Part shown: piece after piece, positions 9,006 to 20,166 of the stretch
Layout: every line of letters starts with the position of its first letter
Numbering within the stretch: position 1 is the first letter of the stretch
From: Azoarcus sp. CIB
GTDB lineage: Bacteria > Pseudomonadota > Gammaproteobacteria > Burkholderiales > Rhodocyclaceae
Length of the DNA stretch: 64,000 nt
Direction of reading: 5' to 3'
Assembly (NCBI RefSeq): GCF_001190925.1
Contig: NZ_CP011072.1
Coordinates: 1,302,001-1,366,000 of the forward strand
Made by a program: the position numbers and the translations under genes
The notes under the pieces: model-generated
The model's input: the letters and a program-made list of their open reading frames with translations, nothing else
Told to the model about the DNA's origin: nothing
Databases searched by the model: none

Positions 9006-10055
9006 ATGCTGCGCAAACGATGGTGGTCAGGCAAGCGTGGTGAGCTGCCCGCAATCAGCCTCGCGCTGCAGGGGGGCGGGGCGCACGGCGCCTACACATG
9101 GGGCGTGCTGGACCGGCTGCTGGAGGAGGGCTGGAGGCTCGACGGCATCAGCGGGACCAGTGCGGGTGCGATGAACGCGGTGGCGCTGGCGCAGGGATGG
9201 ACGCGCGGCGGGGGCGAGGGCGCGCGCGCGAGCCTGTCCGATTTCTGGGAGGCGGTGGCGGCGAGCGCGCCGCTGGAACTCGACCTGTTGCACAGCATGA
9301 ACCCCAACGGCAACGGCGCACTGCCCAATCCGCTTGGCATGATGCTGGGGATGACGCGGCTGCTGTCGCCCTACCAGTTCAATCCGCTCGAGCTGAACCC
9401 GCTGCGCGAGGTGGTGCGTGCGCAGTTCGATTTCGGGTTCCTGCGTCGCGAGTGCCGCCTGCGTCTGTTCATCGCCGCGACACGGGTGCAGACAGGCAAG
9501 GTGCGCCTGTTCCGCACCGCCGAACTGACCGAGGACATGCTGCTGGCGTCGGCCTGCCTGCCGACGATGCACCATGCCGTCGAGATCGACGGCGAGGCCT
9601 ACTGGGACGGCGGTTTCAGCGCCAACCCGGCGGTCTACCCGCTGATGTACGAATGCGAGACGCCGGACATCCTGCTCGTGCTCCTGAACCCGCTGCGCAT
9701 TGCCGCGGCACCGCGCAGCGCCGGCGAGATTGCCGACCGCACGGTGGAGCTCGGCTTCTCGGCGACCTTCTTGCGCGAGATGCGCATGATCGCGCACGCC
9801 CGTGCCTATCTGGAGGCGGGCAGCGGCTGGGTGCCGCACGGGCGCCTCGAGCGCAAGCTGCTGGGCCTGCGCTTTCACATGATCGAGGCGCAGGAGCTTG
9901 CCGAGAGCGGCAGCGGTAGCAAGCTCAACGCGGCGCGCGCCTTCCTGCACGAGCTGCGCGACCTCGGGCGTGCCCGCGCCGCGCGCTGGATCCGCACCAA
10001 GCGCCAGCACGTCGGCAGCCAGGCGACGGTGAATCTGGGCGAGGTGTTCACCTGA
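9006..10055 (+). CDS. patatin-like phospholipase
   Basis: A 349-residue serine lipase/acyl hydrolase. It has the oxyanion glycine loop LQGGGAHGAY (residues 21-30), the nucleophile elbow GTSAG (50-54, Ser 52) and the catalytic Asp in WDGG (about 201-204), together the Ser-Asp dyad of bacterial patatins. It lacks a signal peptide and so acts in the cytoplasm or at the inner membrane face. GGGAGTGGAAC precedes ATG 9006, which fixes the start although the frame is open upstream. The preceding 75 bp hold a nested inverted repeat (8930-8983). In this bacterial group such proteins are sometimes linked to lipid or PHB granule turnover, which is only a suggestion. Confidence 0.9.
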   Translation: MLRKRWWSGKRGELPAISLALQGGGAHGAYTWGVLDRLLEEGWRLDGISGTSAGAMNAVALAQGWTRGGGEGARASLSDFWEAVAASAPLELDLLHSMNPNGNGALPNPLGMMLGMTRLLSPYQFNPLELNPLREVVRAQFDFGFLRRECRLRLFIAATRVQTGKVRLFRTAELTEDMLLASACLPTMHHAVEIDGEAYWDGGFSANPAVYPLMYECETPDILLVLLNPLRIAAAPRSAGEIADRTVELGFSATFLREMRMIAHARAYLEAGSGWVPHGRLERKLLGLRFHMIEAQELAESGSGSKLNAARAFLHELRDLGRARAARWIRTKRQHVGSQATVNLGEVFT

Positions 10056-10058
10056 ATG

Positions 10059-10088
10059 AAAAAGGCCGCCCCGGACGAGGGGGCGGCC
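10059..10088 (-). terminator. rho-independent terminator for the MHS transporter operon
   Basis: On the minus strand a 9-bp GC stem (GGCCGCCCC 10064-10072 with GGGGCGGCC 10080-10088) is followed by five T (A-run 10059-10063 on the plus strand). It sits 15 bp past the transporter stop and may also serve the patatin gene from the other side. Confidence 0.75.
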
Positions 10089-10102
10089 GGTTCGCGCCGG
10101 CT

Positions 10103-11470
10103 TCAGGCGCGATTGAACGCGGTGCGCGGGAGGATCGCGGCGTCCCTGCCGGTCTGCCCGCCCTGCGAGTCGGCCGTTTCCTCGTCGACCGCCGCGAGGT
10201 GAGCGACGTGGGTGCGGTCGGTGAGGAAGAGGGCGGCGACCAAGCCCAGCGCAGCGGCGAACATCACGTAGAACACCGGGGCGATGGTGATGCCGGTGGT
10301 GTGGATCAGCCAGGTCACGATGAACTGCGCGAAGCCACCGAACATCATCACCGCGACGTTGTAGGCGAGCGCGAGGCCGGTCGAGCGCACGCCGGCCGGG
10401 AACTGCTCGGCCATCACCGCCGAGATCGGGCCGAAGAAGACCGCGAGCAGGATGCACAGCACGATCTGCATCGTGACGAGCCGTTCGAACGAGGGGGCAG
10501 CATGGACCCACGAGAGCAGCGGGTAGGACGCGATGAGCAGGCCGGCGGCGGCGAGGATGACGAGGATCTTGCGGCCGACGCGGTCGGACAGCGCACCGAA
10601 CACCGGCATCAGGGCGGTCATCAGCGCGACCGCGATGACCTGGGCGGTGAAGGCATCCGACAGCACCATGCCGAGCTGCTTGGTCGCGAAGGTCGGCATG
10701 TAGACCAGGATCACGTAGAAGCCGACCGTGCCGCACACCGTGACGCCCATGACCGCGAAGACTTCGCGCAGGTGGTTCTTGAGCATGCGGGCGATCGACT
10801 GTTTTTCCGCCGGCGCCTTGTGGGCTTCCAGAAAGGCCTCGGTTTCTTCCAGGTGGCGGCGGATCCACAGGCCGACCGGGCCGATCAGCAGGCCGATCAT
10901 GAACGGGATGCGCCAGCCCCAGGCGTCGAGCGCCTCGGGCGAGAGGTTGCGTGTGACCAGCGCCGTGACGCCGGCGCCGGCAAACACCGCCAAGCCCTGG
11001 CCGAACATCTGCCATGAGCCGTAAAGGCCCCGCTTGTTGGGCGGGGCGCTCTCGATCAGGAAAGAGGTCGCACTGGCAAACTCGCCGCCGGTGGCGAAGC
11101 CCTGCAGCAGGCGCGCGAGCACGATCAGCAGCGGCGCGGCGACGCCGATCGCGGCGTAGGGCGGGGCGAAGGCGATCAGCGCGATCGATACCGTCATCAT
11201 GGCGATGATGAGCTGCAGCGCGGCCTTGCGGCCCTTGCGGTCGGCGTAGATGCCGAGCAGGACGCCGCCGACCGGGCGCATGAAGAAGCCCACGCCGAAG
11301 GTCGCAGTGGCCATCAGCAGCGAGCTGTACTCGCTGTCGGCGGGGAAGAACAGGCGTGAGATCACGACGGCGAGGAAGCCGAAGACGATGAAGTCGTACC
11401 ATTCCAGCGCGTTGCCGATGACGGCTGCGACGATCTGGCGCGCGCGCGGCGCTGCGGTGTTGCTGCTCAT
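10103..11470 (-). CDS. MHS-family (MFS) metabolite:H+ symporter
   Basis: A 455-residue transporter with 12 predicted membrane helices. The N-terminus GNALEWYDFIVFGF is the hallmark of the metabolite:H+ symporter branch (ShiA, KgtP, ProP relatives). Further family motifs are the loop 2-3 signature YADRKGRKAAL and its repeat ALSDRVGRK after helix 8, and the RLLQGFATGGEFASA helix 4-5 segment. Usual substrates are organic acids or zwitterions. AGGAGACACG precedes the start. It follows the M20 amidohydrolase gene by 61 bp, suggesting import of an N-acyl or amide compound that the hydrolase then opens. Confidence 0.9.
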   Translation of the reverse strand: MSSNTAAPRARQIVAAVIGNALEWYDFIVFGFLAVVISRLFFPADSEYSSLLMATATFGVGFFMRPVGGVLLGIYADRKGRKAALQLIIAMMTVSIALIAFAPPYAAIGVAAPLLIVLARLLQGFATGGEFASATSFLIESAPPNKRGLYGSWQMFGQGLAVFAGAGVTALVTRNLSPEALDAWGWRIPFMIGLLIGPVGLWIRRHLEETEAFLEAHKAPAEKQSIARMLKNHLREVFAVMGVTVCGTVGFYVILVYMPTFATKQLGMVLSDAFTAQVIAVALMTALMPVFGALSDRVGRKILVILAAAGLLIASYPLLSWVHAAPSFERLVTMQIVLCILLAVFFGPISAVMAEQFPAGVRSTGLALAYNVAVMMFGGFAQFIVTWLIHTTGITIAPVFYVMFAAALGLVAALFLTDRTHVAHLAAVDEETADSQGGQTGRDAAILPRTAFNRA

Positions 11471-11531
11471 GATGCGTGTCTCCTCTTGGTGAGTCTGTTT
11501 TGTCGTTTTGGGTTGCGGTGCCGCCTGGCGC

Positions 11532-12776
11532 TCAGCCGCTGAAGAATCGGTTCGCCAGGGCCACCCAGAAGGCGGCGCCCGGCGCGAGGCAGGCGTCGTT
11601 GAAGTCGTAATGCGGGTTATGCACGCTGCACGGCCCGAGGTGTTCGCCGCCGGCGAAGCCGTTGTCGCCGTTGCCGATCAGCAGGTAGCAGCCGGGCACC
11701 TGCTGCAGCATGAAGGCGAAGTCTTCGCTGCCGGACAGGGGCGGGGCGTTGCCGTCGACCTTGTCGTCGCCGATCAGCTCGCGCGCGACCTCCGTCGCGA
11801 AGCGCACCTGCTCGGCGCTGTTGATCAGCACCGGGTAGCCGCGCTCGTAGCGGATGTCGCAGCCGACGCCGTGGGCGGCAGCCTGTCCGCGGACCAGTTC
11901 GCAGATGCGCTGTTCCAGGCGGTCGCGCACTTCGGGACGCAGCGCGCGCACGCTCAGTTCCAGTTCGGCGGTTTCGGGGATCACGTTGTAGGCCTTGCCG
12001 GCCGACATGCGGCCGACGCTGACCACCGCCATGTCGACCGGATCGACGTTGCGCCCGACGATCGTCTGCAGACCCAGCACGGTTGCCGCAGCCGGCAGCG
12101 TCGGGTCGATGGCGAGATGCGGCAGCGCGCCGTGACCGCCCTTGCCGTCGAAGCGGATCAGCACCTTGTCCGACGAGGCCATGAAGGGGCCGGGGCGGAA
12201 GCGGAAGTGACCGGTCGGCACGCCGGGGAAGTTGTGCAGCGCGAAGATCGCATCGCAGGGGAAGCGCTCGAACAGGCCTTCTTCGAGCATGCGCTTGGCG
12301 CCGCCGCCGCCGCCCAGTTCCTCGGCGGGCTGGAAAATCAGGTTCAGCGTGCCGCTGCCGGGCAGGCGGCCTTCGCGCTGCAGGTGCCCGAACACCTGCG
12401 CGGCGCCGAGCAGGATCGCGGTGTGGCCGTCGTGGCCGCAGGCGTGCATCCGGCCGGGATTGCGGCTTGCCCACGGCAGGCCGGTCTCCTCGTGGATCGG
12501 CAACGCGTCCATGTCGGCGCGCAGCCCCAGGCGCGGGCCGCCCGTGTTTCCACCTTGTTCCCCGCTGTTGCCCCCGCTTTTGCCCCAGCTGAGGGTCCCG
12601 ACGACGCCGGTCGTGGCGATGCCGGTATGTACCTCGAAGCCCGATTGGTGGAGCTGGTCGGCGACCAGGCGGCTGGTTTCGAACTCGTCGAAGCCGAGTT
12701 CGGGGTGCTGGTGGATGGCACGCCGCCAAGTCTTCATCGCGGCTTCGTCGGGGAGGATGCGATCAATTGTGTTCAT
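11532..12776 (-). CDS. M20 family amidohydrolase (hippurate hydrolase/N-acyl amino acid type)
   Basis: A 414-residue zinc/manganese-type aminoacylase. The motifs are MKTWRRAIHQHPELGF at the N-terminus, GLRADMDALPI, the metal ligands in MHACGHDGHT, the catalytic pair in QPAEELGGGG, and GSEDFAFM near the C-terminus. It hydrolyses the amide bond of N-acylated amino acids or related compounds; the exact substrate is unknown. I start at ATG 12776 because homologous proteins begin just before the HPELGF segment and because this leaves 81 bp for the divergent LysR promoter. ATG 12839 would add 21 residues and has no ribosome site. A short unusual insert rich in Gly/Asn (about residues 68-79) is seen. 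It is first in an operon with the MHS transporter. Confidence 0.88.
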   Translation of the reverse strand: MNTIDRILPDEAAMKTWRRAIHQHPELGFDEFETSRLVADQLHQSGFEVHTGIATTGVVGTLSWGKSGGNSGEQGGNTGGPRLGLRADMDALPIHEETGLPWASRNPGRMHACGHDGHTAILLGAAQVFGHLQREGRLPGSGTLNLIFQPAEELGGGGGAKRMLEEGLFERFPCDAIFALHNFPGVPTGHFRFRPGPFMASSDKVLIRFDGKGGHGALPHLAIDPTLPAAATVLGLQTIVGRNVDPVDMAVVSVGRMSAGKAYNVIPETAELELSVRALRPEVRDRLEQRICELVRGQAAAHGVGCDIRYERGYPVLINSAEQVRFATEVARELIGDDKVDGNAPPLSGSEDFAFMLQQVPGCYLLIGNGDNGFAGGEHLGPCSVHNPHYDFNDACLAPGAAFWVALANRFFSG

Positions 12777-12857
12777 GGATTGATAATAGGATTTGCTACC
12801 GATCGCGGAAGGCGGTACTTTTTCCGGGGTGACAACCATAGGTAATCACTTGCCGCG

Positions 12858-13748
12858 ATGAAGGACCATCAGCTGAAGGCGCTCGTGCAGGTTGCCGATG
12901 CCGGTTCGATCCGGGCGGCGGCGCGGGCGATGCATCTCAGCCAGAGCGCGCTGACGAAGGCGCTGCGCGAACTGGAGGAGGACGTGGGTGCGGAGCTGCT
13001 GACGCGCAGCTACAAGGGCGTGGTGTTCACGCCCGCCGGCCACGCCCTGCTGGTGCGTGCGCGGCTGGCGCTGGCGACGCTGGAGAAGGCGCGCGAGGAG
13101 GTCCGGCTGTTGCGCGGCGGGGCGGGCGCGCGAATCGCCGTCGCGCTGACGCCGCTGGTCGCCGCGACGGTGCTGCCGCGCGTGCTGGCCGAATTCCGCC
13201 GCATCCAGCCCGATGCCGCACTGAGTCTGGAAGAGGGGCTGCTGACGAACGTGGTGCCCGGCATCACCGAAGGGCGCCTGGATTTCGCGGTGGCGCTGGC
13301 CAATGCGCAGGATCTTCCCTATGAGGTGGATTTCGAGCCGCTCGCGCAGATCCCGGCCTCGCCCGCGGGCCGCATCGGCCATCCGCTCGCCGCGGTGCGC
13401 ACCTGGGCGGAACTGCGCGGCGCGAGCTGGGTGCTGAACCTGACCGGGGCGAGCCAGGGCAGCCACCTCGTGAACTGGCTGGTGGCCAACGGCATCGACG
13501 TGCCGGCCAACACCGTGCGTTGCGCGTCGCCCACGCTGATGCTGGAGCTCATGCGGCGAACCGACCACATCGGTTTCGGCCCGACGGTGCTGATACGTGA
13601 TCCCATCTTCGGCGCCGGGCTGCAGGAGTTCGCCGTCGAGCCGCTGCCACCGCCGATGTCGCTCGGCATCCTGAGCCTGCGCGGCGTGCCCCTGAGCGTC
13701 GCGGCGCGGCCGCTGGCGGCGCTATTCGCCCGCCATCTGCGCGCCTGA
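12858..13748 (+). CDS. LysR-family regulator of the amidohydrolase/transporter operon
   Basis: A 296-residue LysR-type regulator. The N-terminal winged helix-turn-helix covers residues 1-60 (AGSIRAAARAMHLSQSALTKALRELE), followed by a linker helix and a periplasmic-binding-like effector domain from about residue 90. It is divergent from the M20 amidohydrolase gene, the classic layout for control of the neighbouring operon in response to its substrate. No clear ribosome site precedes ATG 12858. The 3' end overlaps the next, convergent LysR gene by 27 bp (13722-13748). Confidence 0.88.
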   Translation: MKDHQLKALVQVADAGSIRAAARAMHLSQSALTKALRELEEDVGAELLTRSYKGVVFTPAGHALLVRARLALATLEKAREEVRLLRGGAGARIAVALTPLVAATVLPRVLAEFRRIQPDAALSLEEGLLTNVVPGITEGRLDFAVALANAQDLPYEVDFEPLAQIPASPAGRIGHPLAAVRTWAELRGASWVLNLTGASQGSHLVNWLVANGIDVPANTVRCASPTLMLELMRRTDHIGFGPTVLIRDPIFGAGLQEFAVEPLPPPMSLGILSLRGVPLSVAARPLAALFARHLRA

Positions 13749-14633
13749 CGATGCCGATCCGCTACCGCGCGCGCCGTCGGACGTGGCGAAGCTGCTCGTG
13801 ATGTAGTCCGCGAGGCAGCGCACCGCCTCGGTCGCGCTTTCCGGCCGCTCGTACAGCCGCACGTCGAGTTCGCCCATCACGGGGAAGCCGTCGCGCTCGC
13901 CCAGCGCCCGCACCCCTTCGGGCACGGTGCTGCCGGCGAGCAGGGTCACCCCCAGGCCGGCACGCACGGCGGCGATGATGCCGCTGTAGCTGGAGCTCAT
14001 GTAGGCGATGCGCCAGGGGCGCTGCTGGCGGCCGAGCGTCTGCAGCACGCGGTTGCGGTAGATGCACGGCGGCGGCGCGACCACCAGCGACAGCGGTCGC
14101 TGCGTGTGGCGCTCATGGTCGAGGCTGGTGATCCACACCAGCTGCTCGGTGAGCACCTTGGCGCCGCCGCGCTCTTCGGGGTCGTCGTGCAGGGCGATCA
14201 CGAGGTCGAATTCGCCTTTCTCCTGCCGCGCGAGCAGGTTCTTGCTCAGGTCGCAGGTCACTTCGAGCATCACGCCCGGATGCGACTGCGCGAACTTGCC
14301 GAGGATCACCGGCAGCAGCGACGCCGTGTATTCATGCGGCGCACCCAGGCGCACGCTGCCGGCGACCTTGGGCCGGCGCAGGCTGCTCACCGCCTCGTCG
14401 TTCAGCGCCAGCATCCGCCGCGCGTAACCGGCCAGCGTCGCCCCTTCCTCGGTGAGCTTCACGCGGTGCGTGCCGCGCACGAACAACGGTGCGTCCAGCA
14501 TCTCTTCCAGGCGCCTGATCTGCAGGCTCACGGCGGACTGCGTGCGTCCGACGATCTCGCCCGCGCGGGTGAAGCTGCCCGTCTCCACGGCCTTCAGGAA
14601 GGTGCGCAGCAGTTCGGTGGGGATGTTTTGCAT
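13722..14633 (-). CDS. LysR-family regulator divergent from the glycine cluster
   Basis: A 303-residue LysR-type regulator: HTH in residues 1-65 (GSFTRAGEIVGRTQSAVSLQIRRLEEML), then a substrate-binding domain. The N-terminus is closer to the LrhA/HexA style than to E. coli GcvA, so I do not name it gcvA. It is divergent from gcvH with a 131-bp spacer containing a perfect 12-bp palindrome, so it is the likely regulator of the glycine operon, possibly with GcvR as partner (inference). The C-terminal tail is Gly/Ser-rich and overlaps the end of the neighbouring LysR gene. Confidence 0.88.
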   Translation of the reverse strand: MQNIPTELLRTFLKAVETGSFTRAGEIVGRTQSAVSLQIRRLEEMLDAPLFVRGTHRVKLTEEGATLAGYARRMLALNDEAVSSLRRPKVAGSVRLGAPHEYTASLLPVILGKFAQSHPGVMLEVTCDLSKNLLARQEKGEFDLVIALHDDPEERGGAKVLTEQLVWITSLDHERHTQRPLSLVVAPPPCIYRNRVLQTLGRQQRPWRIAYMSSSYSGIIAAVRAGLGVTLLAGSTVPEGVRALGERDGFPVMGELDVRLYERPESATEAVRCLADYITSSFATSDGARGSGSASSGAQMAGE

Positions 14634-14674
14634 TGTGCACCGTTCATTTGTGCGATTAATGATTTCATTTCAAC

Positions 14675-14705
14675 TATCAAATTCACTCATGTCAACCGGT
14701 TGATA
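14675..14705. promoter_or_regulatory. candidate LysR operator upstream of gcvH
   Basis: The 131-bp spacer between the divergent LysR gene and gcvH is AT-rich relative to its surroundings. It contains the perfect palindrome TCAACCGGTTGA (14692-14703) nested in a wider dyad TATCAA-N19-TTGATA (14675-14680, 14700-14705). Position and symmetry fit a LysR recognition and activation site. No glycine riboswitch-like fold was found here. Confidence 0.5.
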
Positions 14706-14764
14706 ACATTCGTGCCGTCACTGAAGCAGACCCTTGCATCAACCCACACGAACCTGGAGACCTC

Positions 14765-15133
14765 ATGAGCACGATCAAATTCACCGAAGACCACGAGTGG
14801 CTGCGCGTCGAGGGCGACGTCGTCACGGTCGGCATCACCGACTACGCGCAGAACGCGCTGGGCGACATCGTCTTCGTGCAGCTGCCGGACGTCGGCGCGA
14901 GCTTTGCGGCCGGCGACGAAGCCGCGGTCATCGAATCGGTGAAAGCCGCCGGCGAACTGAAGATGCCGCTGGCCGGCACCGTCGTCGAAGTCAACGGCGC
15001 ACTGGCCGACGCGCCCGCGACGGTCAATGAAGACCCGATGGGCGAGGGCTGGTTCATCCGCGTCCGCCTCGACGATCCGTCCGCGCTGTCCGGGCTGCTC
15101 GACCAGGCTGCCTACGACAAGCTGACTGCCTGA
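14765..15133 (+). CDS. gcvH: glycine cleavage system H protein
   Basis: A 122-residue lipoyl carrier that shuttles the aminomethyl group between the P, T and L proteins of the glycine cleavage system. The start region [22 protein letters not shown] is typical, and the lipoylated lysine lies in [14 protein letters not shown] (about residue 60). The C-terminus has [10 protein letters not shown]. Length matches the family. CTGGAGA precedes the ATG. It is first in the rightward glycine run and 29 bp before gcvP. The matching lipoyl synthase gene lipA lies about 10 kb downstream in the same run. Confidence 0.97.
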   Translation: MSTIKFTEDHEWLRVEGDVVTVGITDYAQNALGDIVFVQLPDVGASFAAGDEAAVIESVKAAGELKMPLAGTVVEVNGALADAPATVNEDPMGEGWFIRVRLDDPSALSGLLDQAAYDKLTA

Positions 15134-15162
15134 TCGATCATCTTCCGGAAACTGCCCAAGCC

Positions 15163-18051
<2,889 letters not shown>

Positions 18052-18078
18052 AGCACACACACCAAAGGAGCCGAGGCC

Positions 18079-18609
18079 ATGAACGCATCTCTCGTCATCA
18101 CCCTGATCGGCACGGATCGTCCGGGCCTCGTCAATGCGCTGGCGGCGCGTGCCGCCGCGTGCGGCGCGAACTGGCTGGAAAGCAGCATGGCGCAGCTCGC
18201 CGGAAAGTTCGCGGGCATCGTGCGGCTGGAAATCGCCGAGGCCGATGCCGGCAAGCTCGAGGCGGCGCTGCGCGAGCTCGAATCCGAAGGCCTGCGCCTG
18301 ACGATCGAGCGGGGCGCTGCGGCGCCGGCCGCGGGTCCGTCGCGCACGACGAAGCTCGCACTGGTCGGCCACGACCGTCCGGGCATCGTGCGCGAGATCT
18401 CGGCCGCGCTGGCACGCCACGGCGCCAGCATCAGCAAGCTCGAAACCGCGTGCGAGAACGCCTCGTTCAGCGGCGAGCCGCTGTTCCGCGCCAGCATCGA
18501 AGTGCAGGTGCCGGCGTCCGTCGAGCCGGCAGTCCTGAAGGCAGAGTTGGAAGCGCTGGCGAACGAACTGATGGTGGATCTCAACCTGGAGGGCGAGTCC
18601 GCCAACTGA
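18079..18609 (+). CDS. gcvR: GcvR-like tandem ACT-domain regulator
   Basis: A 176-residue protein made of two ACT domains: residues 4-75 start with SLVITLIGTDRPGLVNALA and residues 92-165 start with KLALVGHDRPGIVREIS. This matches E. coli GcvR, which binds glycine and blocks the activator GcvA by protein contact. AAAGGAG lies upstream of the ATG. Its place inside the glycine run, with a LysR gene at the head of the operon, suggests the same activator/anti-activator logic, although that LysR is not obviously GcvA. It could instead be a general ACT-domain amino-acid sensor. Confidence 0.82.
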   Translation: MNASLVITLIGTDRPGLVNALAARAAACGANWLESSMAQLAGKFAGIVRLEIAEADAGKLEAALRELESEGLRLTIERGAAAPAAGPSRTTKLALVGHDRPGIVREISAALARHGASISKLETACENASFSGEPLFRASIEVQVPASVEPAVLKAELEALANELMVDLNLEGESAN

Positions 18610-18617
18610 TGCAGTGC

Positions 18618-18639
18618 CGCCTGCCCGGAAGGGCAGGCG
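18618..18639. other. intercistronic stem-loop between gcvR and the glycine symporter gene
   Basis: A 9-bp stem CGCCTGCCC / GGGCAGGCG with a GGAA tetraloop lies 9 bp past the gcvR stop. There is no T-run, so it is more likely an RNA-processing or stability element than a full terminator. The rest of the 118-bp spacer shows no glycine riboswitch core. Confidence 0.5.
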
Positions 18640-18727
18640 CATCCACCGGGGCCGGGCATCAAAAGGAGCGGGAAAACCGCCGCGTCAGGCCGCCGACCAA
18701 AACGAGAAACAGGACGGAGACACGCCC

Positions 18728-20131
18728 ATGCAGTTGCTGAATGAGTTTTTCACGACCCTGAACGATATCGTCTGGGGTGTGCCCATGATCGTGCTGATCC
18801 TGGGTACAGGTCTGTATCTGCAGCTTCGCCTCGGCTTCATGCCGATCTTCAAGATTCCTCACGGCTTCCGCATGATCTGGCGGAGCCGCACGCCCGGCGC
18901 CAAGGCCGAAGGCGAAATCTCCCCGTTCGCCGCGCTGATGACCGCGCTGTCGGCAACCGTCGGCACCGGCAACATCGCCGGCGTCGCCTCGGCGATCGCG
19001 ATCGGCGGCCCCGGCGCGCTGTTCTGGATGTGGATGACGGCGCTGGTCGGCATGGCCACCAAGTTTGGCGAAGTCGTGCTGGCGGTGAAATACCGCGAGG
19101 TCGACGACAAGGGCGAACACGCCGGCGGTCCGATGTACGCGATCAAGAACGGCCTCGGCAAGCACTGGCACTGGCTCGGAACCGCCTTCGCCATCTTTGG
19201 CGGCCTGGCGGGCTTCGGTATCGGCAACATGGTGCAGGCCAACGGCATCGCCAGCGCCGTGCATACGGCATTCGGCGTGGAAACCTGGGTCACCGGCGTG
19301 GTGCTGGTGGTGCTCACCGGCGCGGTCGTGCTGGGCGGCATCAAGCGCATCGGCGCGGTCGCCGAATGGCTGGTGCCCTTCATGTGCATCGGCTACATCG
19401 GCTGCGTTGCCGTGATCCTGTTCGTCTTCGCCGACCGCATCCCCGATGCCCTCGCGACCATCTTCACGCAGGCCTTCAACCCCACCGCAGCGACCGGCGG
19501 CTTCGTCGGCTCCACGGTGATGATGGCGATCCAGAAAGGCGTGGCGCGCGGCATCTTCTCAAACGAAGCGGGCCTCGGCACCGCGGGCATCGCGCAGGCC
19601 GCCGGCGCCACCAGCAACCCGGTGTTCTCGGGCCTGATCGGCATGATGGGCACCTTCATCGACACCATCATCGTGTGCACGATGACCGGTCTGGCGATCA
19701 TGGTCAGCGGCGTGTGGGATTCGGGTGCGACCGGCGCGGTGCTGAGCTCGGCGGCCTTCGAGGCGGCGATGCCCGGCGTCGGCAAGTACCTGCTCGCGGT
19801 ATCGCTCGCGATCTTCGCCTTCACCACCATCCTCGGCTGGGCCTACTACGGCGAGAAGTGCTGGGAGTTCCTGCTCGGCACGGTCAGCGAGAAGCCCTTC
19901 CGAATCCTGTGGACGGTGGCGGTGTATTTCGGCGCGGTGCTGAGCCTCGATTTCGCTTGGCTCGTGGCCGACACGCTCAACGCGCTGATGGCGATCCCCA
20001 ACCTGATTTCCCTCCTGCTGCTTTCGCCGGTGATCGTGAAGCTGACCCGCGATTACTTCGCCGAACAGCGCGGCGAAATGCGGCAGGAAATCGAAAACCC
20101 GTCAGTGTCCGCGGCGCGGGCGACGCACTGA
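18728..20131 (+). CDS. AGCS-family sodium:alanine/glycine symporter
   Basis: A 467-residue secondary transporter with about ten membrane helices. AGCS signatures are GTGLYLQLRLGF near the N-terminus, the core SATVGTGNIAGVASAIAIGGPGALFWMWM and the GIFSNEAGLGTAGIAQAAG region. It imports small neutral amino acids (alanine, glycine) with Na+. The start ATG 18728 has GGAGA 7 nt upstream. Its position between gcvR and glyA argues for glycine as the physiological substrate. Confidence 0.93.
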   Translation: MQLLNEFFTTLNDIVWGVPMIVLILGTGLYLQLRLGFMPIFKIPHGFRMIWRSRTPGAKAEGEISPFAALMTALSATVGTGNIAGVASAIAIGGPGALFWMWMTALVGMATKFGEVVLAVKYREVDDKGEHAGGPMYAIKNGLGKHWHWLGTAFAIFGGLAGFGIGNMVQANGIASAVHTAFGVETWVTGVVLVVLTGAVVLGGIKRIGAVAEWLVPFMCIGYIGCVAVILFVFADRIPDALATIFTQAFNPTAATGGFVGSTVMMAIQKGVARGIFSNEAGLGTAGIAQAAGATSNPVFSGLIGMMGTFIDTIIVCTMTGLAIMVSGVWDSGATGAVLSSAAFEAAMPGVGKYLLAVSLAIFAFTTILGWAYYGEKCWEFLLGTVSEKPFRILWTVAVYFGAVLSLDFAWLVADTLNALMAIPNLISLLLLSPVIVKLTRDYFAEQRGEMRQEIENPSVSAARATH

Positions 20132-20166
20132 CGTCCCAGTCCGACAACCCAATCCGGAGTACATAG

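Noticed and set aside
18610-18727. Glycine riboswitch upstream of the AGCS symporter
   Set aside because: Only a simple 9-bp hairpin is present; no tandem-aptamer conserved core was found here or upstream of gcvH.
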